A stretch of 64,000 bases of DNA, from positions 14,321,254 through 14,385,253 of the forward strand of contig JAQFVV010006197.1 in NCBI GenBank assembly GCA_028023455.1. Direction: 5' to 3'. The notes beneath the pieces are model-generated. The model was not told the DNA's origin. It ran no database searches and saw only the letters and a list, made by a program, of their open reading frames with translations. This document shows positions 1 to 12,990 of this stretch, piece after piece. The first letter of the stretch is position 1. The number at the start of each line of letters is the position of its first letter. A program made the position numbers and the translations under genes. This DNA comes from Epiperipatus broadwayi (Eukaryota > Onychophora > Udeonychophora > Euonychophora > Peripatidae).

Positions 1-1044
1 ATCAATTATATTATGTCTGTCAAACAAATGATAGACTTGTATTGGAATTCTTGATGTAGATAATTACATAGAATTAAACTCTGGGTTCTCCTATGAATTA
101 CAATATAATAAGATTTATATAACATAAATTTAACTAACATCATCTGCAAGGACATTACCTATTATCATGTGTATATTTGACACATTTCCCCTCTAGTGCT
201 AATTTTATCCTTTACACCTTATTTATCTACATAAATAAAAGCATAATACACATTAATGTATTAGGTCTATAAGCAGATTATTCCATCTTATATATATGTT
301 TTCTTAAAGTTTTTTTTTTTGTCTTTTTTTTTCCAGTATAAATATTACATATCATTTCCTGAACTTCCGTAAACTTTTTCTTTAATTTATTTTTCAAAGA
401 TGTATTGCTACTCCTATTAACTTCTTTCTCTATATCATTTTAACAATTTTCACATCAGTAAAATTGCTGTTTATGCATCTATAAAAACCTTAACAATCCT
501 TTACTATATTCGAAATAAAATTTAGTTATTTTAAAATTAGTAGTTTTACTATTTTTTTAAAAAAGAAGTTCTTAGACAAATCCACTAGCAGCAGCTAATA
601 AATAAAAATTCTTGCTGAATTATATGTGTAGAGAAATGATCAAATAGTTTTTAATTGCAATTAAAGCTAAAAATAGAAACTTAAGTTGAATAGAAAATTT
701 AAATGTTAAAAAGAAGATCCTCATGATTTAATGGTAACATAACTATTTATCAATTATCTTGTGAGGGGTTCACATTTCAGTCAAGTAAAACTTTTTGGAA
801 ACTCAATCAGATTTAGAATTTTTTCCCAGATAAATGGCCTATAACTTTTAGATAACCCTCTATTATTAGTCAGTAAATTAATCTTAGCTAAAGGGTAAAC
901 ACGAACCATCTCACAATTTTGGCAAGCTTGGTATATATTTGTGCAGCTATGGAAACTTCTGGGAAGGAAATTCGTTTGCAGTTCGTTATATAAAGGCTAT
1001 TGTACTATTTACTTATTAAAAAGAATGTTCAAAAATAAATGAAG
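1..1044. other. AT-rich non-coding DNA
   Basis: No reading frame of substance is visible, only A/T runs. The one feature of note is a weak tRNA-like segment at about 718-790, listed separately. Confidence 0.6.
718..790 (+). repeat. decayed tRNA-like segment (possible SINE head or tRNA pseudogene)
   Basis: The segment begins TCCTC, has an A-box-like AATGGTAAC and then a B-box-like GGGGTTCACATTTC at roughly tRNA spacing. The layout recalls an Asp-type tRNA, but the stems no longer pair well, so it cannot be a working tRNA. It may be the remnant of a tRNA-derived SINE or a chance match in AT-rich DNA. Confidence 0.25.
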
Positions 1045-1193
1045 TTGAGGGTATTAAAAATATGATAGAAAATGTATTTCATGTACTCTTAGAGAGAGAA
1101 AAATAATGAATGATAAATTGGAAGACACTCTAAATAATTGAAATATAAAATTTATTAATATAAAATATTTATTACAATTTAAATATGTAAATA

Positions 1194-2041
1194 CAAAATC
1201 TGACAATTAAATTTGTGAACTTTCTACCATGCACTTATATTGGCAGCACTTTACAAATAAACCAGTAATGTTTCATAACCTTGGTATATCAGTGCCTCAC
1301 AGCTTTGATCCTGTTGACAAATAGTGGTGTTTTGTTAAATGACATTCATTATTGTTGTTGTGTGTCTTCATGAAAACATCAGAGCTTGAACCAAAGCATT
1401 TCTTGTCAAACACTCAAGAGTGGAAGTGAATTTATGGAATAATGCCATAAAAAAATGGCAGTGAATAAAGGGATTAAATATTTTTCTGAAGCAGAGAGAA
1501 AGTCACTAATGAAGTCATGGCAATCAGTAAAAATCAGAATTGATGAAATTATTGTAAAAATTCATCAAATTGTGTGTCAATTTCACTGGCTGACTATAAG
1601 AAGTATAACATATCAAGTAGAGAATAAAAGAAAATTGAAAATGTTGGCATGAGAAAATTGTATGCAAAAATAGTCCTGAAAGAGATCAATATCTGTAAGA
1701 TAGTTTTTAGCTAATAAACAAATAATTGAACATCCTTCCTATTCAGCTGATTTGGCTACCAATGATTTCTTTTCTTTACCTAAAGATAAAGGAAATATTG
1801 AAAGGAAGACATTTTGATGTCATTCAGGACATCAAGAGTAAAATAATAAGATGACAGCTCTGATGGCTACCCCCCCCCTACCAAAAAAAGTTTCAAAACT
1901 GCTTTAAAGGGTGGAGTAGACATTGGCATTAGTGCATAGTTCCCAAAGGGAGTACTTCCAAGATGATCATATTGATATTCAGCAATGGGATATTTACAAC
2001 TTTTACTAGAATGAGTCTGCGAACTTAATTATCGAACCTTG
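1194..2041 (+). mobile_element. mariner element, internally deleted, TA-flanked
   Basis: The terminal inverted repeats of about 28 bp match at both ends: the left begins CAAAATCTGACAATTAAATT, and the right end read in reverse begins CAAGGTTCGATAATTAAGTT. TA dinucleotides border the element at 1192-1193 and 2042-2043, the target-site duplication expected of Tc1/mariner elements. At 848 bp it is well short of the usual 1.3 kb, so several hundred bases are missing from the centre. It carries pieces of a mariner transposase in several frames and cannot encode an active enzyme. A family such as the irritans-like or SETMAR-type mariners is likely from the transposase motifs. Confidence 0.85.
1340..1990 (+). 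pseudogene. mariner transposase pseudogene (core deleted)
   Basis: The stretch 1470-1652 reads as the N-terminal helix-turn-helix region of a mariner transposase: IRIDEIIVKIHQIV, then LTIRSITYQV, followed out of frame by a degenerate 'NMRRVCAK'-like segment. At 1731-1814 the catalytic C-terminal signature is seen as HPSYSADLATNDFFSLPKDK, where mariners have HPPYSPDLAPNDFFLFPKIK; the third catalytic Asp (in TND) is kept. At 1953-1990 YFQDDHIDIQQWD matches the C-terminal 'YFEGD' region. The two blocks lie only about 80 bp apart, so the part with the first two catalytic Asp residues is deleted. Stops and frameshifts are present throughout. Mariner transposase cuts and pastes DNA at TA sites; this copy is dead. 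Confidence 0.8.
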
Positions 2042-2699
2042 TATGTATACACAAAGCTAATCTAAATGTGATATAGACTGAAATAAATGTTTGTGTTCCA
2101 TAAGCTGTATATATCAAATATTAAAAAAAAGAAAAATTAAAGAAATTAATTTTCTTAAAATAGTGTAAAATTACATATAATTGATTTATTAACAATGAGA
2201 AAATGAATTTAATTCACAATTCCCTTGGAAATAAAGAAAAAAATTTCATTTGGGTATAAGTAATTAAAAAAAAAAAACAATAATAGGAAAAAGAAAAGAA
2301 GTTCACTAAAGTTAATTTTCCAGAAAAAGCAGGTAAACTTATATATTTTTTACTTTGAAAAGACTGAAGTAGCGTCATCAGTCGGTCATTTTGTCAAAAA
2401 AAAAAAAAAACATCCGTTATCACATTAGTTCATTCTCTTACTTCCCCCCATTTCAGTCTTTAAATATTCATAATTATCTTCTTCTTTTTTTTTTAAAAAA
2501 AAAAATCATCCTTTTATTTTTTCATTATTTAGCGTGTCTTTCAATTTATCATTCATTCTTCTTCTCTCTCTCTAAGAGTACATGAAATACATTTTCTATC
2601 ATCTTTTTAATACCCCCAGACAAACATTTTAAAAAAATAAAACTTAATTTTCTTTAAAATAGTGTTATGGACTAATATAACTGTATTTTTGTGGTTTGA

Positions 2700-2785
2700 T
2701 GCAATCATGGAGTGACTGACTCTAGATCTCAAGTATTCATGGATCACAGTCTAACTCCGTCACTTCCTGTGTTTAAACTTTCAAT
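2700..2785 (+). repeat. dispersed repeat, copy 1 (related to 6500-6590)
   Basis: This segment shares ATTCATGGATCA and CACTTCC at matching spacing, plus flanking similarity, with 6500-6590. A tRNA-like A-box/B-box layout can be imagined in the second copy (GGTAACATGTCC and AGTTCTAACAC), so both may be very old tRNA-derived SINE remains. The similarity is limited to about 50-60 bp. Confidence 0.35.
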
Positions 2786-5700
2786 TATTATATATATGTC
2801 TCTAAGCACACTTTATTGTTTTCTCTAAAAAAAAAATTAGTTTTCAACTTACAAATGTTAAATATTTAAAAACAAAAAATTTGAAAGCAGATGTAGAGAT
2901 AAGTGAATAATTTATACTTTGCTTAGTTTACATTCATATGATATAAATTAATTTTTAGCATTTATGTGTCACAAATTAAACATTCATTTTTATATTATAA
3001 AAATCTTGGGTGCAAAATGAATTGAAACACCATATGTATAATTTCAGTGTATTTGTTGACTATGGTTTACTATATGTATGGGTTTTATTATTAATATTAT
3101 GCATGCTTAAATTATTGTGTTGCTGCTAATTAGTTGATAAAAGAGTCAATATTATTTTAGTAATTTATTAAGTTATTAGATACTTATATCTTGAATCTTA
3201 GATACTTTATTAATTTACTTTAGAATTTATAGAAAATAGTGACTAGCTTTTATTGATAAATTGCAATGTGTATTTATGTTAAGTTTTTTTGTCTAAAGTC
3301 AGACTGAGGTAAATAGGAACTGGGTGATAACAGCAGATCATTGTTGGGTAATTTACAAAAGTGTACAATATTCTTAATACAGTATATTCCACATTTCAAA
3401 TTTAGTGCCACATCATTAATAATTAAATGGTTAATTGTTTGGAAGATTGTATGATCTTATAGCAGTAGAAAAACAGGTTCAGTTTTGAAGTGTTGTTTTT
3501 AATTGCTTGATAATGTGTTCTTTTTTCCATAAAACCTCTCTGTAGTATTAACTAAACTCAGTGCTCCATTCTACAAAAATTGTATTTCTTCATACATTTC
3601 AAATTACCAAAGTTGATAGAATGAATTCTGATATGGTACCTTCAATGATCAATTTATGTGTTTCCCATATTTGTCCACTATATGATACCATATTTACATT
3701 TATTTTGAATTTTATAGTTGACATCTTTTAATAAAATAGTGGTGCTATTTCTTTTAAAATTATAGTTAGTTTTTATTTTATTTTCTATATGATTAGAAGA
3801 TTTTCATAAGCTTTATTAATATTATGTTTTACATAAGTATAATTCAAATGCCAATGTAATATATAATTACTATCATTGTTTTAAACTGCATGAAATCAAA
3901 ACCTTCTGTTTTCCAAATAGTTGTAGATAACATGGCATTACAAAATTTAAAGATTATAATTTTCTTAGCACACATATTAATGAAAAAGTTGAATCGTAAA
4001 AAACTGAGACCATATGCTTACTTATATGCAACATGAATATTATAATACATATTTATTTTCCACTGTGTATAACATATAAATTAAAAACATCTGCAAATTT
4101 CATGCTAAAAATTCATTTCCAAAAAAAAAAAAAAACCATAGTAGAAAAAATATGGAAACAGTTTCTAAGATCTGAGCTTTATTTTATCAATCTAGACAAA
4201 AAAAAATCAAAAACATGTAATCAAAGAATATAATATTTATATCACATTCTTTTATGAAAATGTTTAATTTATATGTATGTCATATATATGTACTGATTTA
4301 CAATTCAGTATGACAGCAAAAATCAAAAGTTGGTAATTTTATGATAAAAATTTACTTTTAGTGTCCGGACATGGTTGTTGTCAGCTATTTGATGTAACAT
4401 AATATAGTAAATCAGCATCAAATCTATAGCACACTCTTTTATATAAATGTATATTGATTTGCAATTTTGTGTTATGGTTGCAGTCAAAAATTTGTGATTC
4501 TGTTATTAAAGTTTGTTTTAAAAAAATGGAAATGATAAAAAAATGTCCATTGCACAGTTCCTCTTTATGTAATTAGTTGAATTGATTAATATAATGCTAC
4601 ATAAAATATATAAAAAAAAAAGAGTTTGAATTTGTACATTAAACCACAGTTTTTAAAAAATATACATAAAGAAACTTCAATTTTTGCTTAATTTTGAGAA
4701 AATGTAAGTAAGAGTTTCAAAATAATAGTGTATAATCTGTTTACGAATGCATTTGTGGATAAATATGTAAACTCAGTTTTTTAATTTAATGAGAATAGTC
4801 ATGCCACCAATGACTCTTTTTAACAGTATTCTCTTTAAGGACATGTCTTTATGTTATATATGTGCTATTCTTTACAAATATATTATCTATATACTTATAA
4901 CTTGTCTTTGCTTAGAGTAATGGTCCATTCATTTATTTTTCTTTATAAAGATTCATCTTTGAGAACAAACTTTGGTTATTTAGAAAGTGTATTAACATTA
5001 AAGCTTTCATTTTTGGAATTAGTAATGAAATTAGTAGTGGAAATCAACATCAGATCACTCAACTATATGCATATATTGTTTGCCAGTCGTTCTGAATATA
5101 TCCTCCATGCACATAACCTCAGATTCCAATCTGTATGAAGCTTGGAATCTTTTTTTAATTAACTAACGATTTTCAAGCAAGATTAAGACATTTTCCAGAT
5201 AATTAGGCTATAACCAATCCAGATAGTTATCCTATTTAAATGGATACTGTAAATAAATAAATAATTATAAAAGAATTGCATTAAAGTACTTAAGAAATGA
5301 ATTTTTTGAAGACGTGACATAAATAGTTTTTTTTTCTTTGTCATTTTCCTGTAATAGGATATTGAAAAATGTATGTGCTGCAAAAAGTCATAAAAAGTCT
5401 GTTTTAACCTGATTCTTTTTTTTTTTTAATTTATAATTGACTTTTTAGAATAAAGGCCTTTCCAAATTATCCATAGATTTCTATTCGGAACTTTTTGTTT
5501 ATATAATGTCATAATATCTCATGCTATCATCACCTAGTTTAATTCCTTTTGCAAGTGCTTTTTATCTTTTATAATTTATTTAAGAATTGTTCCAGTTTAT
5601 TGATTATTATTTCTTTTTGTCATGTTTTTAAAATACCATCTTGCAAAGAGTACGGTCATTGAAATTAGTCATTTTTTTCTTTCTAATCCTATTAGCTATG

Positions 5701-6499
5701 CTATGCTTTTTTTTTTTTTTTTTGGAATCTTAATTTTTTTTCTCCAAATATAAGTTCCTGGTTTTACTCTCACAAGATAAATAAGTTATATGCATTATTA
5801 TATATATACATTCTTTTAATTTTGTGAACAAAAGTTCTATATTTGTATCGAAAATTATTTCTCCCTTTATGAAAATTCACATATTTTAGAAACAAAACAA
5901 CCAAGTTTTGTAAATTAAATCTTTAATATAAATATATACTAATTAAATGAAATTAATTTGATTTAGAAAATGTTTATAAAACATTAAATTATTGTAAAAT
6001 TAAAGAAAAATATGTTCTCTGCTTTAAACTTTAATGACATTTTGTATTTAAAAAAAATATTAATAAAATCATAAGTAAATGGTTTAATGATAATGTCAAA
6101 GTAAATTTAGTTGATCGCTTTTGAGATGAAACTTCATTTCCTTTAGGAAAACAGAGGAAGAAAAAAAATCGTTAAAAAAAAAAAAGAAAAAATATTTGCA
6201 GTTCCTTAAATGCTTTCAGTAAGCTTAGATAAACCTTGCGAACATAGCTTTATATATATAAAAAGATGAAGTAAACAACGTAATACTAAATGAACTTTTT
6301 GTAAAGTAAGATTATTTAATTTCTCTAGGGTAAGGATGATTGTTATTTTATTACTTATTACAATGTTCTTTGCATGCTGATGACAATAAAATATCTAACT
6401 ATATATATATTACGATTGGGGGAGGGGGGGTCAAAAATGAAGGTAAGTAGATCATTAAGAAAATATTGACTACAAATAACAACTGTTAATCATTGATTA

Positions 6500-6590
6500 T
6501 TGCGGTGGTAACATGTCCTACTCTGGAGCTATAGATTCATGGATCATGGCTCTAGTTCTAACACTTCCAGTACTTGAATTTGTTATAGAC
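6500..6590 (+). repeat. dispersed repeat, copy 2 (related to 2700-2785)
   Basis: This is the partner of the segment at 2700-2785. It is less AT-rich than its surroundings and is preceded by GTGGTAACATG, which resembles an RNA polymerase III A-box. No target-site duplication was found. Confidence 0.35.
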
Positions 6591-9552
6591 TCCTGAACAA
6601 TACATCCTTTATTATTATTAACCTGCTATAACAAGAGTCAGATGCTTTTAAACTTATATTTATTGTGCTTCGATCAATTAATCTTATGCCAGCGTACATG
6701 TGTTCTCATTACTCTAATTGTGAATAGAATGTTATAATTCGATTTCCTTAGGAAAGCACATCAGTCTTGTTAAAATTCTCAGACAGAAAGTAGCATAATA
6801 TAATGATAGGGTCAACAAATCTTGAATATATAGAAAGCTTTAAATCTGGAGGCACAAGTGGATAAAATATGAAAAATAATGCAAGAGTGACTCATAAGTA
6901 ACCAAAAGATAAAATCAAATAGCTTGAATTTCCATAGAAAATATACAGAATTCAGCAGCAAAATTACTTTGACAAATGGTGCCAAAATTAAATTTTTTGC
7001 TTGTTTGTTTGGATGAGTACAGAATACTTATAATGTCAAAGGCACATTTAATAAAGATAGTAGCATTAATGATAACAAATGATTATTGGTGGTAATTATT
7101 TGTTATTGCATATCACCTTTTAAGTATATATTTTTAAAAACTATTATATCACTTTTAAAAAGTATCCATATCATAAAAATTATTTAGAAGCAAAGATGTA
7201 ATTCATATTTTTTATACAGTTTTGACATAAACAAACTATTCATTTCACTTGTAGATTCTTGCATGTTTATTAGTTTTCCTTCACACTATATGAGCATTGT
7301 TTATTTTATTCTTCTTTTTATATTAACAATAAAACAAAGTAGAGTTCTCAATTATTCTTTTTTTGTTTTGTTTTGGATAATGTAATTTCCTCTTGTTGAT
7401 AGCCTTTTAGTGATTAAGAAAAGTGTAATTCAGTCAACCAGTTGAAACTCTTTATATCCTATGATACCATTATTTGCACATCCTGCATTTACATAAAAAG
7501 TCATTGACTTTGAAAAAAAAAAAAATTTGACCATAAATATTTTTTAAGTTCTCAATAGATTTTTTAGTAATGACTGAAGTTTTTAGATATGTGCTGATTT
7601 TTGAAAGCATTTGTTCTCTGTATTACCAACATTAACTTTTTTTTAAGATTAGTATTAGCATGCTTTTTTTTATCATTGGTGCCTAGATTCCTCATACATG
7701 AAACTGTCTATGATGAAACATTATAATTCCACAACTTTGAATATCAGTGCTTCAAATCATTGAGCACTAATAATTTATTCCTTTTTATACTTAAACAAAA
7801 CTGTCATTTCTTTCATAGATTTCTTAAATTGATATTAAATGTCTCAAATACTCTTTATTAATTCTTTAAGATTCCATCTATAAAAGAAAAAAAAAGTTAT
7901 ATTGATGTGTATTTATATATCTGTGCTACTTATGGATAAAGATCTAAAAATAGATTGATGTACCTGGTACACACAAATAAATAAATATTAAATGATTGAT
8001 TACAAGTGACATTTGAATTATTTTTTAAAAATATATATAAACAACTTTTTCTCCATTTTTTTTTTTTCAAGTTAGGGATCACCTTTTTGATTTTGCCAAC
8101 ATACCAGAAGAAAGAATTGTTTAAGGAACTAGGATCAAAAACACATGTACAGAACAGTCTTTATTAGTATGAATATTATATCCTAAAAATTATGGTATTA
8201 ATTAAATTTATATTATTCAAAACTATTTCAACTTTTAAAGTATGGTAATTGGTTGTAATGTAATGAAAATATGCAATATTTTTTTAAGTAAATCTTTTAT
8301 CCATTTATTAATTATACACAGTGCAGTATTACCAATGGATATTTTTTAAATATAATTATTAATGAATATTGTAATTGAATCTGTAGAAACTCTAACTAGA
8401 AGATAAATTCACTAGTGTCTTTATTAAGGGCAGATATTTGACAACCATTAACAATGTGGTTTGAATTTGGCCATAATTATGTAGGTCAGAATCTGTTAAA
8501 TTTCATATCTAAAGCAGATAAACATAGATGGTTCTGATTCTGTTGATGTGATTCCAATATGATTCCAATATCTAAAAAGTCAAATACATATGGCTTCATT
8601 GTTGGATCTGGAAAAAAACTTATTTGGAATTTTGTAAGAAACCAATTTTTTATGACATAGATGTTTGAAGGAATTCTCAGTGAATATCCAGAAAGAAGTT
8701 CTTAATTTAAGATATGTCTGTAGGGGATGAAATTCTGTTTTATTAAAGATAAATCTGACGTATTTAATTGCTTTTTATAAACAAATGTATTAAACATAGT
8801 TATTGAAAAAATGATGCCATTCATTAAAAAATTTTGAAACCAAATTACTAATTTGTAAATAATTTTAAAAAATGATCACAACAATTAAAATTTAAAAAAT
8901 AAAATGTTATGATATCCATTATGTTTTCATTTGTTTTCATATACAAATGCATTAAGCAGTCATATATCATTTCCATGTACATTCTTCTAAAAAAAATATT
9001 GCATTTTAATAAAATATTAAAGCAGATCAGACTGGATTATGATTTTTTTTTAAATTTAGTTTAGTATAAAAATTTCTGCTATTTGAATTTTAATTTGTAT
9101 GAACAGTATTTTTTTGAGATTTAATCAAACTTCATAATATTCATACTAAACAAGGTTTTGCTAGATTGAAAGAACAAATGTAATACTTTATTTAAATTCA
9201 TGTGTTATTTTGAATAAATTTCAAGTAGAACAAGAGAAATTCTATTCACATATCTTTACACTTCTTTGTTAGTTAAAAAACTTACTTTCAGTTTTTAAAA
9301 TGTCCAATTTATTTACATTATAATATATTTCTGTCATTTGTATTATAAGTGCTTTTAGTCTATATCTGAAAAATAACATTACTGTGTATTTTTAGACTGT
9401 TATAATGCCTATTTTATCTTTAATTTTCAATAAGCTTAATTACTAGTATGATTTTTTTTTTTTAAATATATTTAATATTAGTCTTTATTTCTAGTTTTTG
9501 CTTTACATATGAATTATGTTATTGTTAGCATATAATATTAATATAGCTCTTA

Positions 9553-9610
9553 CTTATGTATGCTTGCACTTTTATTACTATTATTAAAAGTGCACACATA
9601 TGTACCTAAG
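9553..9610. repeat. imperfect hairpin
   Basis: The left arm CTTATGTATGCTTGCACTTT pairs imperfectly with the right arm that ends GTGCACACATATGTACCTAAG, around a short (ATT)-rich loop. It could be a small foldback repeat. No coding role is visible. Confidence 0.45.
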
Positions 9611-10499
9611 ACTATTAGGATAATTTCATCAGTGAAATGTAATAAACTAAAGGGAATATTCATATTGGTTTATATATGGAGAAAATATTGAAAACATAAC
9701 CTTAACCACATTTTTGGTACTATGCATTATTGCCAAAGTCAATAATTACTTTGAAAAGGTGTTCAGCACTGAAAATACATATGGTATATCACATATGACA
9801 CAGTATTAGTATTATCTTTATTTTATTCAATCATTATATTTTAGCGTCAACAAAATTTATGTGAAAGTTTATAATTTTACATAAATATAAAGGAAAAACT
9901 AAAAGCAAAAGGTAAATTAAAACTATTTAATCAAAAAATTGTAATTCTATTACTAAGTTTATTTGCAAATTACAGATACAAAAGACACTATAAAAAACGT
10001 AGGTTTGAAATACACACACCTTTGTGTCAACTTCATGCATAGATTCAAAATTTCACTTAATTATTAAACAATTAAATTGGAAATTTAGATTTGTAAGTTT
10101 CATGTTATTGAGATATGCAATTTATTAAATGTGTTATTGAATTTTAATAAATCTATTTTTGGGTTCATTAAAAAAAAAGAATAATCTCTGACAATGATGT
10201 TATTATTAATGACTTGATTAAATGAAACAGCATTTTTTGCCTGTTGGAATAATAAATTAAATGTGGAACTTCATAATTACAAGAAAATTTAAAAATGTTT
10301 GGAAATTGAAACTCAAAGAAGATGCAAATATATTTTATTGTTGTAATTCATTTTTATTGCATTGAAAGTACCATAAGATCTGTAAAATTGTGTCATAATT
10401 CTATTGAATATATTAATGATACCAACTTCTATGATGACAATGATACTTTTGAATAAATGAAAGGAGTATTTTGATGGTGGTAATCATTATTTTCAATCA
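9611..10499. other. AT-rich non-coding DNA
   Basis: Nothing is seen here apart from AT-rich sequence. The right end probably includes the 3' untranslated tail of the minus-strand LINE that starts at about 10500. Confidence 0.5.
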
Positions 10500-12990
10500 T
10501 TATGAATTCACTGCAGAAGTCCTATCCCTAAATTTTCTTCTCCACAATACATCATCCATCCATCTCATATGTAGTCTCATTCTAGATCTTTTTCACTCTT
10601 TGAGGGATTTAGTTTAAAACTTCGAATGTCCATCTATTATCATCTTTTCTAGAAATATGTCCAACCCAGCTTCATTTCAGTTTTGTTGATTCTTTCATTT
10701 ATGCCAGTATGTTCTCTCACTCGTATTTTTTATTTTTGATCTCTTCTTATTACTCTTGACATACATCTCTCCATACTTCATTGAGTGATCTGAAGTCTCA
10801 GTATTGCTCTTTTATTAAGTGTCCAAATCTCAGATCTATAAGTAAGAACTAGTAAAATATATTAACTAAAAATCTTCCTTTTCAAACACACAAGCATATT
10901 TTCTTTTAATATTAAGTTTGTTTTTTTTCTTAAAAAAACTCCATTCAAGTTTAATGATTAATTTTATACATTATGTTCCATCTGTATTAATAATCTGACC
11001 AAGATATTTGTCATTGTTAACTTCTTTATAATTCATGATTATTAATTTTTTTTTCTGCTAAAATTTATTGAATATTACTTTGGTCTTTTTAATATTTATT
11101 GTTAGTTCAACTTTTTTACTTTCTTCTAATAACTTTTCCAATATTTTTTGAAGCTCTAAAGCATTATTTGCAAAAACAATTACATCATATGCAAAATCTT
11201 GATGACTTCAATAATCTCGATTTACTTTTACTCCTTTAGTTTCCTATTTTAATCCACAAAGTACTTGTAAAATTTCTGTAAAGAATTTTGGAAATATAAA
11301 ATCACTTTGTCATATATTCACAATACTAATCATCTTAGTATCACCATGTAACATAATCATCGCTGTTCATTTTGACAAATATTCAGAATATGACAATATC
11401 TTTTGCCTACATCTTGATAATCCAATGCTTTAATCACTGTAGAAATGCTTTAAGAATCAAGTATCTTTTCATAACATAAATTATAAGCATAATGATAATC
11501 CACATTCATTATATCTTACTATAACTTCTCTCAACATTTGGATTTGATGAACTGTGCTAGAATGATTTTTGAATCTAGCTTGTTCTTTTGCTTGGTTAAA
11601 ATTCAAAATTTATTGAAGAAGAATTGCAATTTTCTTGTTAAAGATTTTGTATAAAACTGATGTTTGTATTTTCTAATGCCTTTTTTATCAGCTTTCTTAA
11701 ATATATACTAATGAATTCTTCCAATCATCTGGTATATTTTTTTTATTTAGACATTTGGTAAATAACTTTACCAATATTTCTTCACCTGCTACTTTTAACA
11801 TATCAATTATAATTCCATTATTTACTGGTGCTTTTTGCCTTTTTCACGGAATTAATTGCATGTTTTATTTCTTTATTTAAAATAGTTGGCAATTCAAAAG
11901 ATATAATAATTTTAAGAGGGAATGTTTTCTTTTTATTGCAGAAATAACTTTCTTTTCAATACCATGATGTTGTTTTTGTAATTTGAAACTTTTATTCTCT
12001 TCTATAGTTTTCATTTCCAATTCACAGTTATATTCCTTATATCATTATTAATACTTTTTGTATCATTTTATAAACTCTAGATATTTCTTTCTTTCTTCAT
12101 ATATTTTCTTGTCTTAATAGTAAATTTATTGATAAATTGCTGCTTTTTTAAACCAGATTTCTTGCAGTTCTTATGGGGTATCGTTAGTTATCTTCATATT
12201 GATTTCAATCAACTCTGAATCATCTTCAAAATCTATTAATATTTTATAACAGTTTACAATTTCTAATTTAAATTCATTAGAATATTTCTGATGATTAGGA
12301 ATATCGTCTGCTAATACTGACTTTCTTTTTATCCTCTGGCTTTGCATTAATATGTATTTTACCTCTCACTAATTAATGATCATTCATGTGTTAAATGTAT
12401 GACAAATATTACAAATGAAATACATACTTTCAGTTAATCAAAATATAATAGAATTATACTTTATGTTAATTTGAATGTTTCCATATCCATTTAACATTTT
12501 TCTTTAAAAAAAAAATCATAATATGCAGGGCTTTTGTTTAATTGCTAATTCCACAAGTGTGTGTCCTTTCTCATTTCTATCACCAAAATAAAATTTACCC
12601 ACATCACTTTCGTTTTTTAATCATTTACCAATTCTAGCATTAATGTTTTTAATTTTTAAATGGTGTTTAGTCTGGTCAAAAGCATTTTGTACTTTTATAT
12701 AAAAATTCTCTATTTCTTCAGATGTTGTTGGGGCATAAATTTGTATTACCTGCATTTTGATATCTTTCATTAAATTAAAATCTGATATACCATCAATCTC
12801 CATAATTTTGTTCATTCACTTTTTTATTTATAATGAATTCCATTCCACTTGTGTTTCCATTATTTGTGTCTTTGTAGTAAACTAAATGTCCACTTTAATT
12901 TCCCAAAGTCCAATAATGCCTCATTTGAAAGTAGACAGTTCCTTCAATTCATGCAATCTGTCTTCATTTAAAAGTGATTTACAGTTGTTG
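10500..12990 (-). mobile_element. RTE-like LINE, nearly full-length ORF region, decayed
   Basis: Read on the minus strand, the domains come in the order expected for an RTE-type non-LTR retrotransposon. An apurinic-type endonuclease start lies near 12940-12985 (RLHELKELSTFK), GHLVYYKDTNNG at about 12850, and the endonuclease block with VIQIYAPTTSEEIENFY and KIKNINARIGK at 12621-12815. The reverse transcriptase carries NFNQAKEQARFKNHSSTVHQ at about 11550-11610 and a damaged catalytic box FAYDVIVFANNALELQ at about 11150-11200 (active enzymes have FADD). The C-terminal region reads LTYRSEIWTLNKR near 10840, SMERCMSRVIRRD near 10760, then MRWMDDV near 10560. Many frameshifts and stops show it is dead. 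Such elements copy themselves by target-primed reverse transcription, and proteins of this kind are often labelled craniofacial development protein 2-like. Confidence 0.85.
12621..12815 (-). pseudogene. LINE endonuclease fragment (within RTE-like element)
   Basis: This is the longest open piece of the LINE, 64 residues. It contains the endonuclease/exonuclease/phosphatase-type segment VIQIYAPTTSEEIENFYIKV, which in active RTE elements is followed by a GDLNA-type catalytic motif; here the equivalent reads KNINARIGK, so the catalytic Asp is lost. It is open by chance within a broken gene. Confidence 0.7.

Larger units (their letters stand above)
1045..2617. repeat. inverted repeat pair flanking a mariner
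   Basis: The arms are 1045-1137 and 2520-2617. Both carry, in opposite orientation, a GGGTATTAAAAA block, then ATGATAGAAAATGTATTTCA, then TACTCTTAGAGAGAG, then GAATGATAAATTG and GACAC. Identity by eye is high (only scattered changes). The space between holds the deleted mariner and low-complexity DNA. This may be a foldback element into which the mariner inserted, or two opposed copies of one repeat. Confidence 0.6.
2618..9552. other. long AT-rich non-coding stretch
   Basis: No supportable gene is present. The stretch contains homopolymers, a diverged direct repeat at about 4235-4350 and 4425-4520 (shared CACATTCTTTTAT / CACACTCTTTTAT and nearby blocks), and two related 60-bp segments at about 2700-2780 and 6500-6590. 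Short open frames here are rich in Phe, Lys, Asn and Ile and have no family resemblance. Confidence 0.6.

Noticed and set aside
2391-2585. Open frame of 64 codons
   Set aside because: Encoded by A-runs and T-runs; its end lies in the right arm of an inverted repeat.
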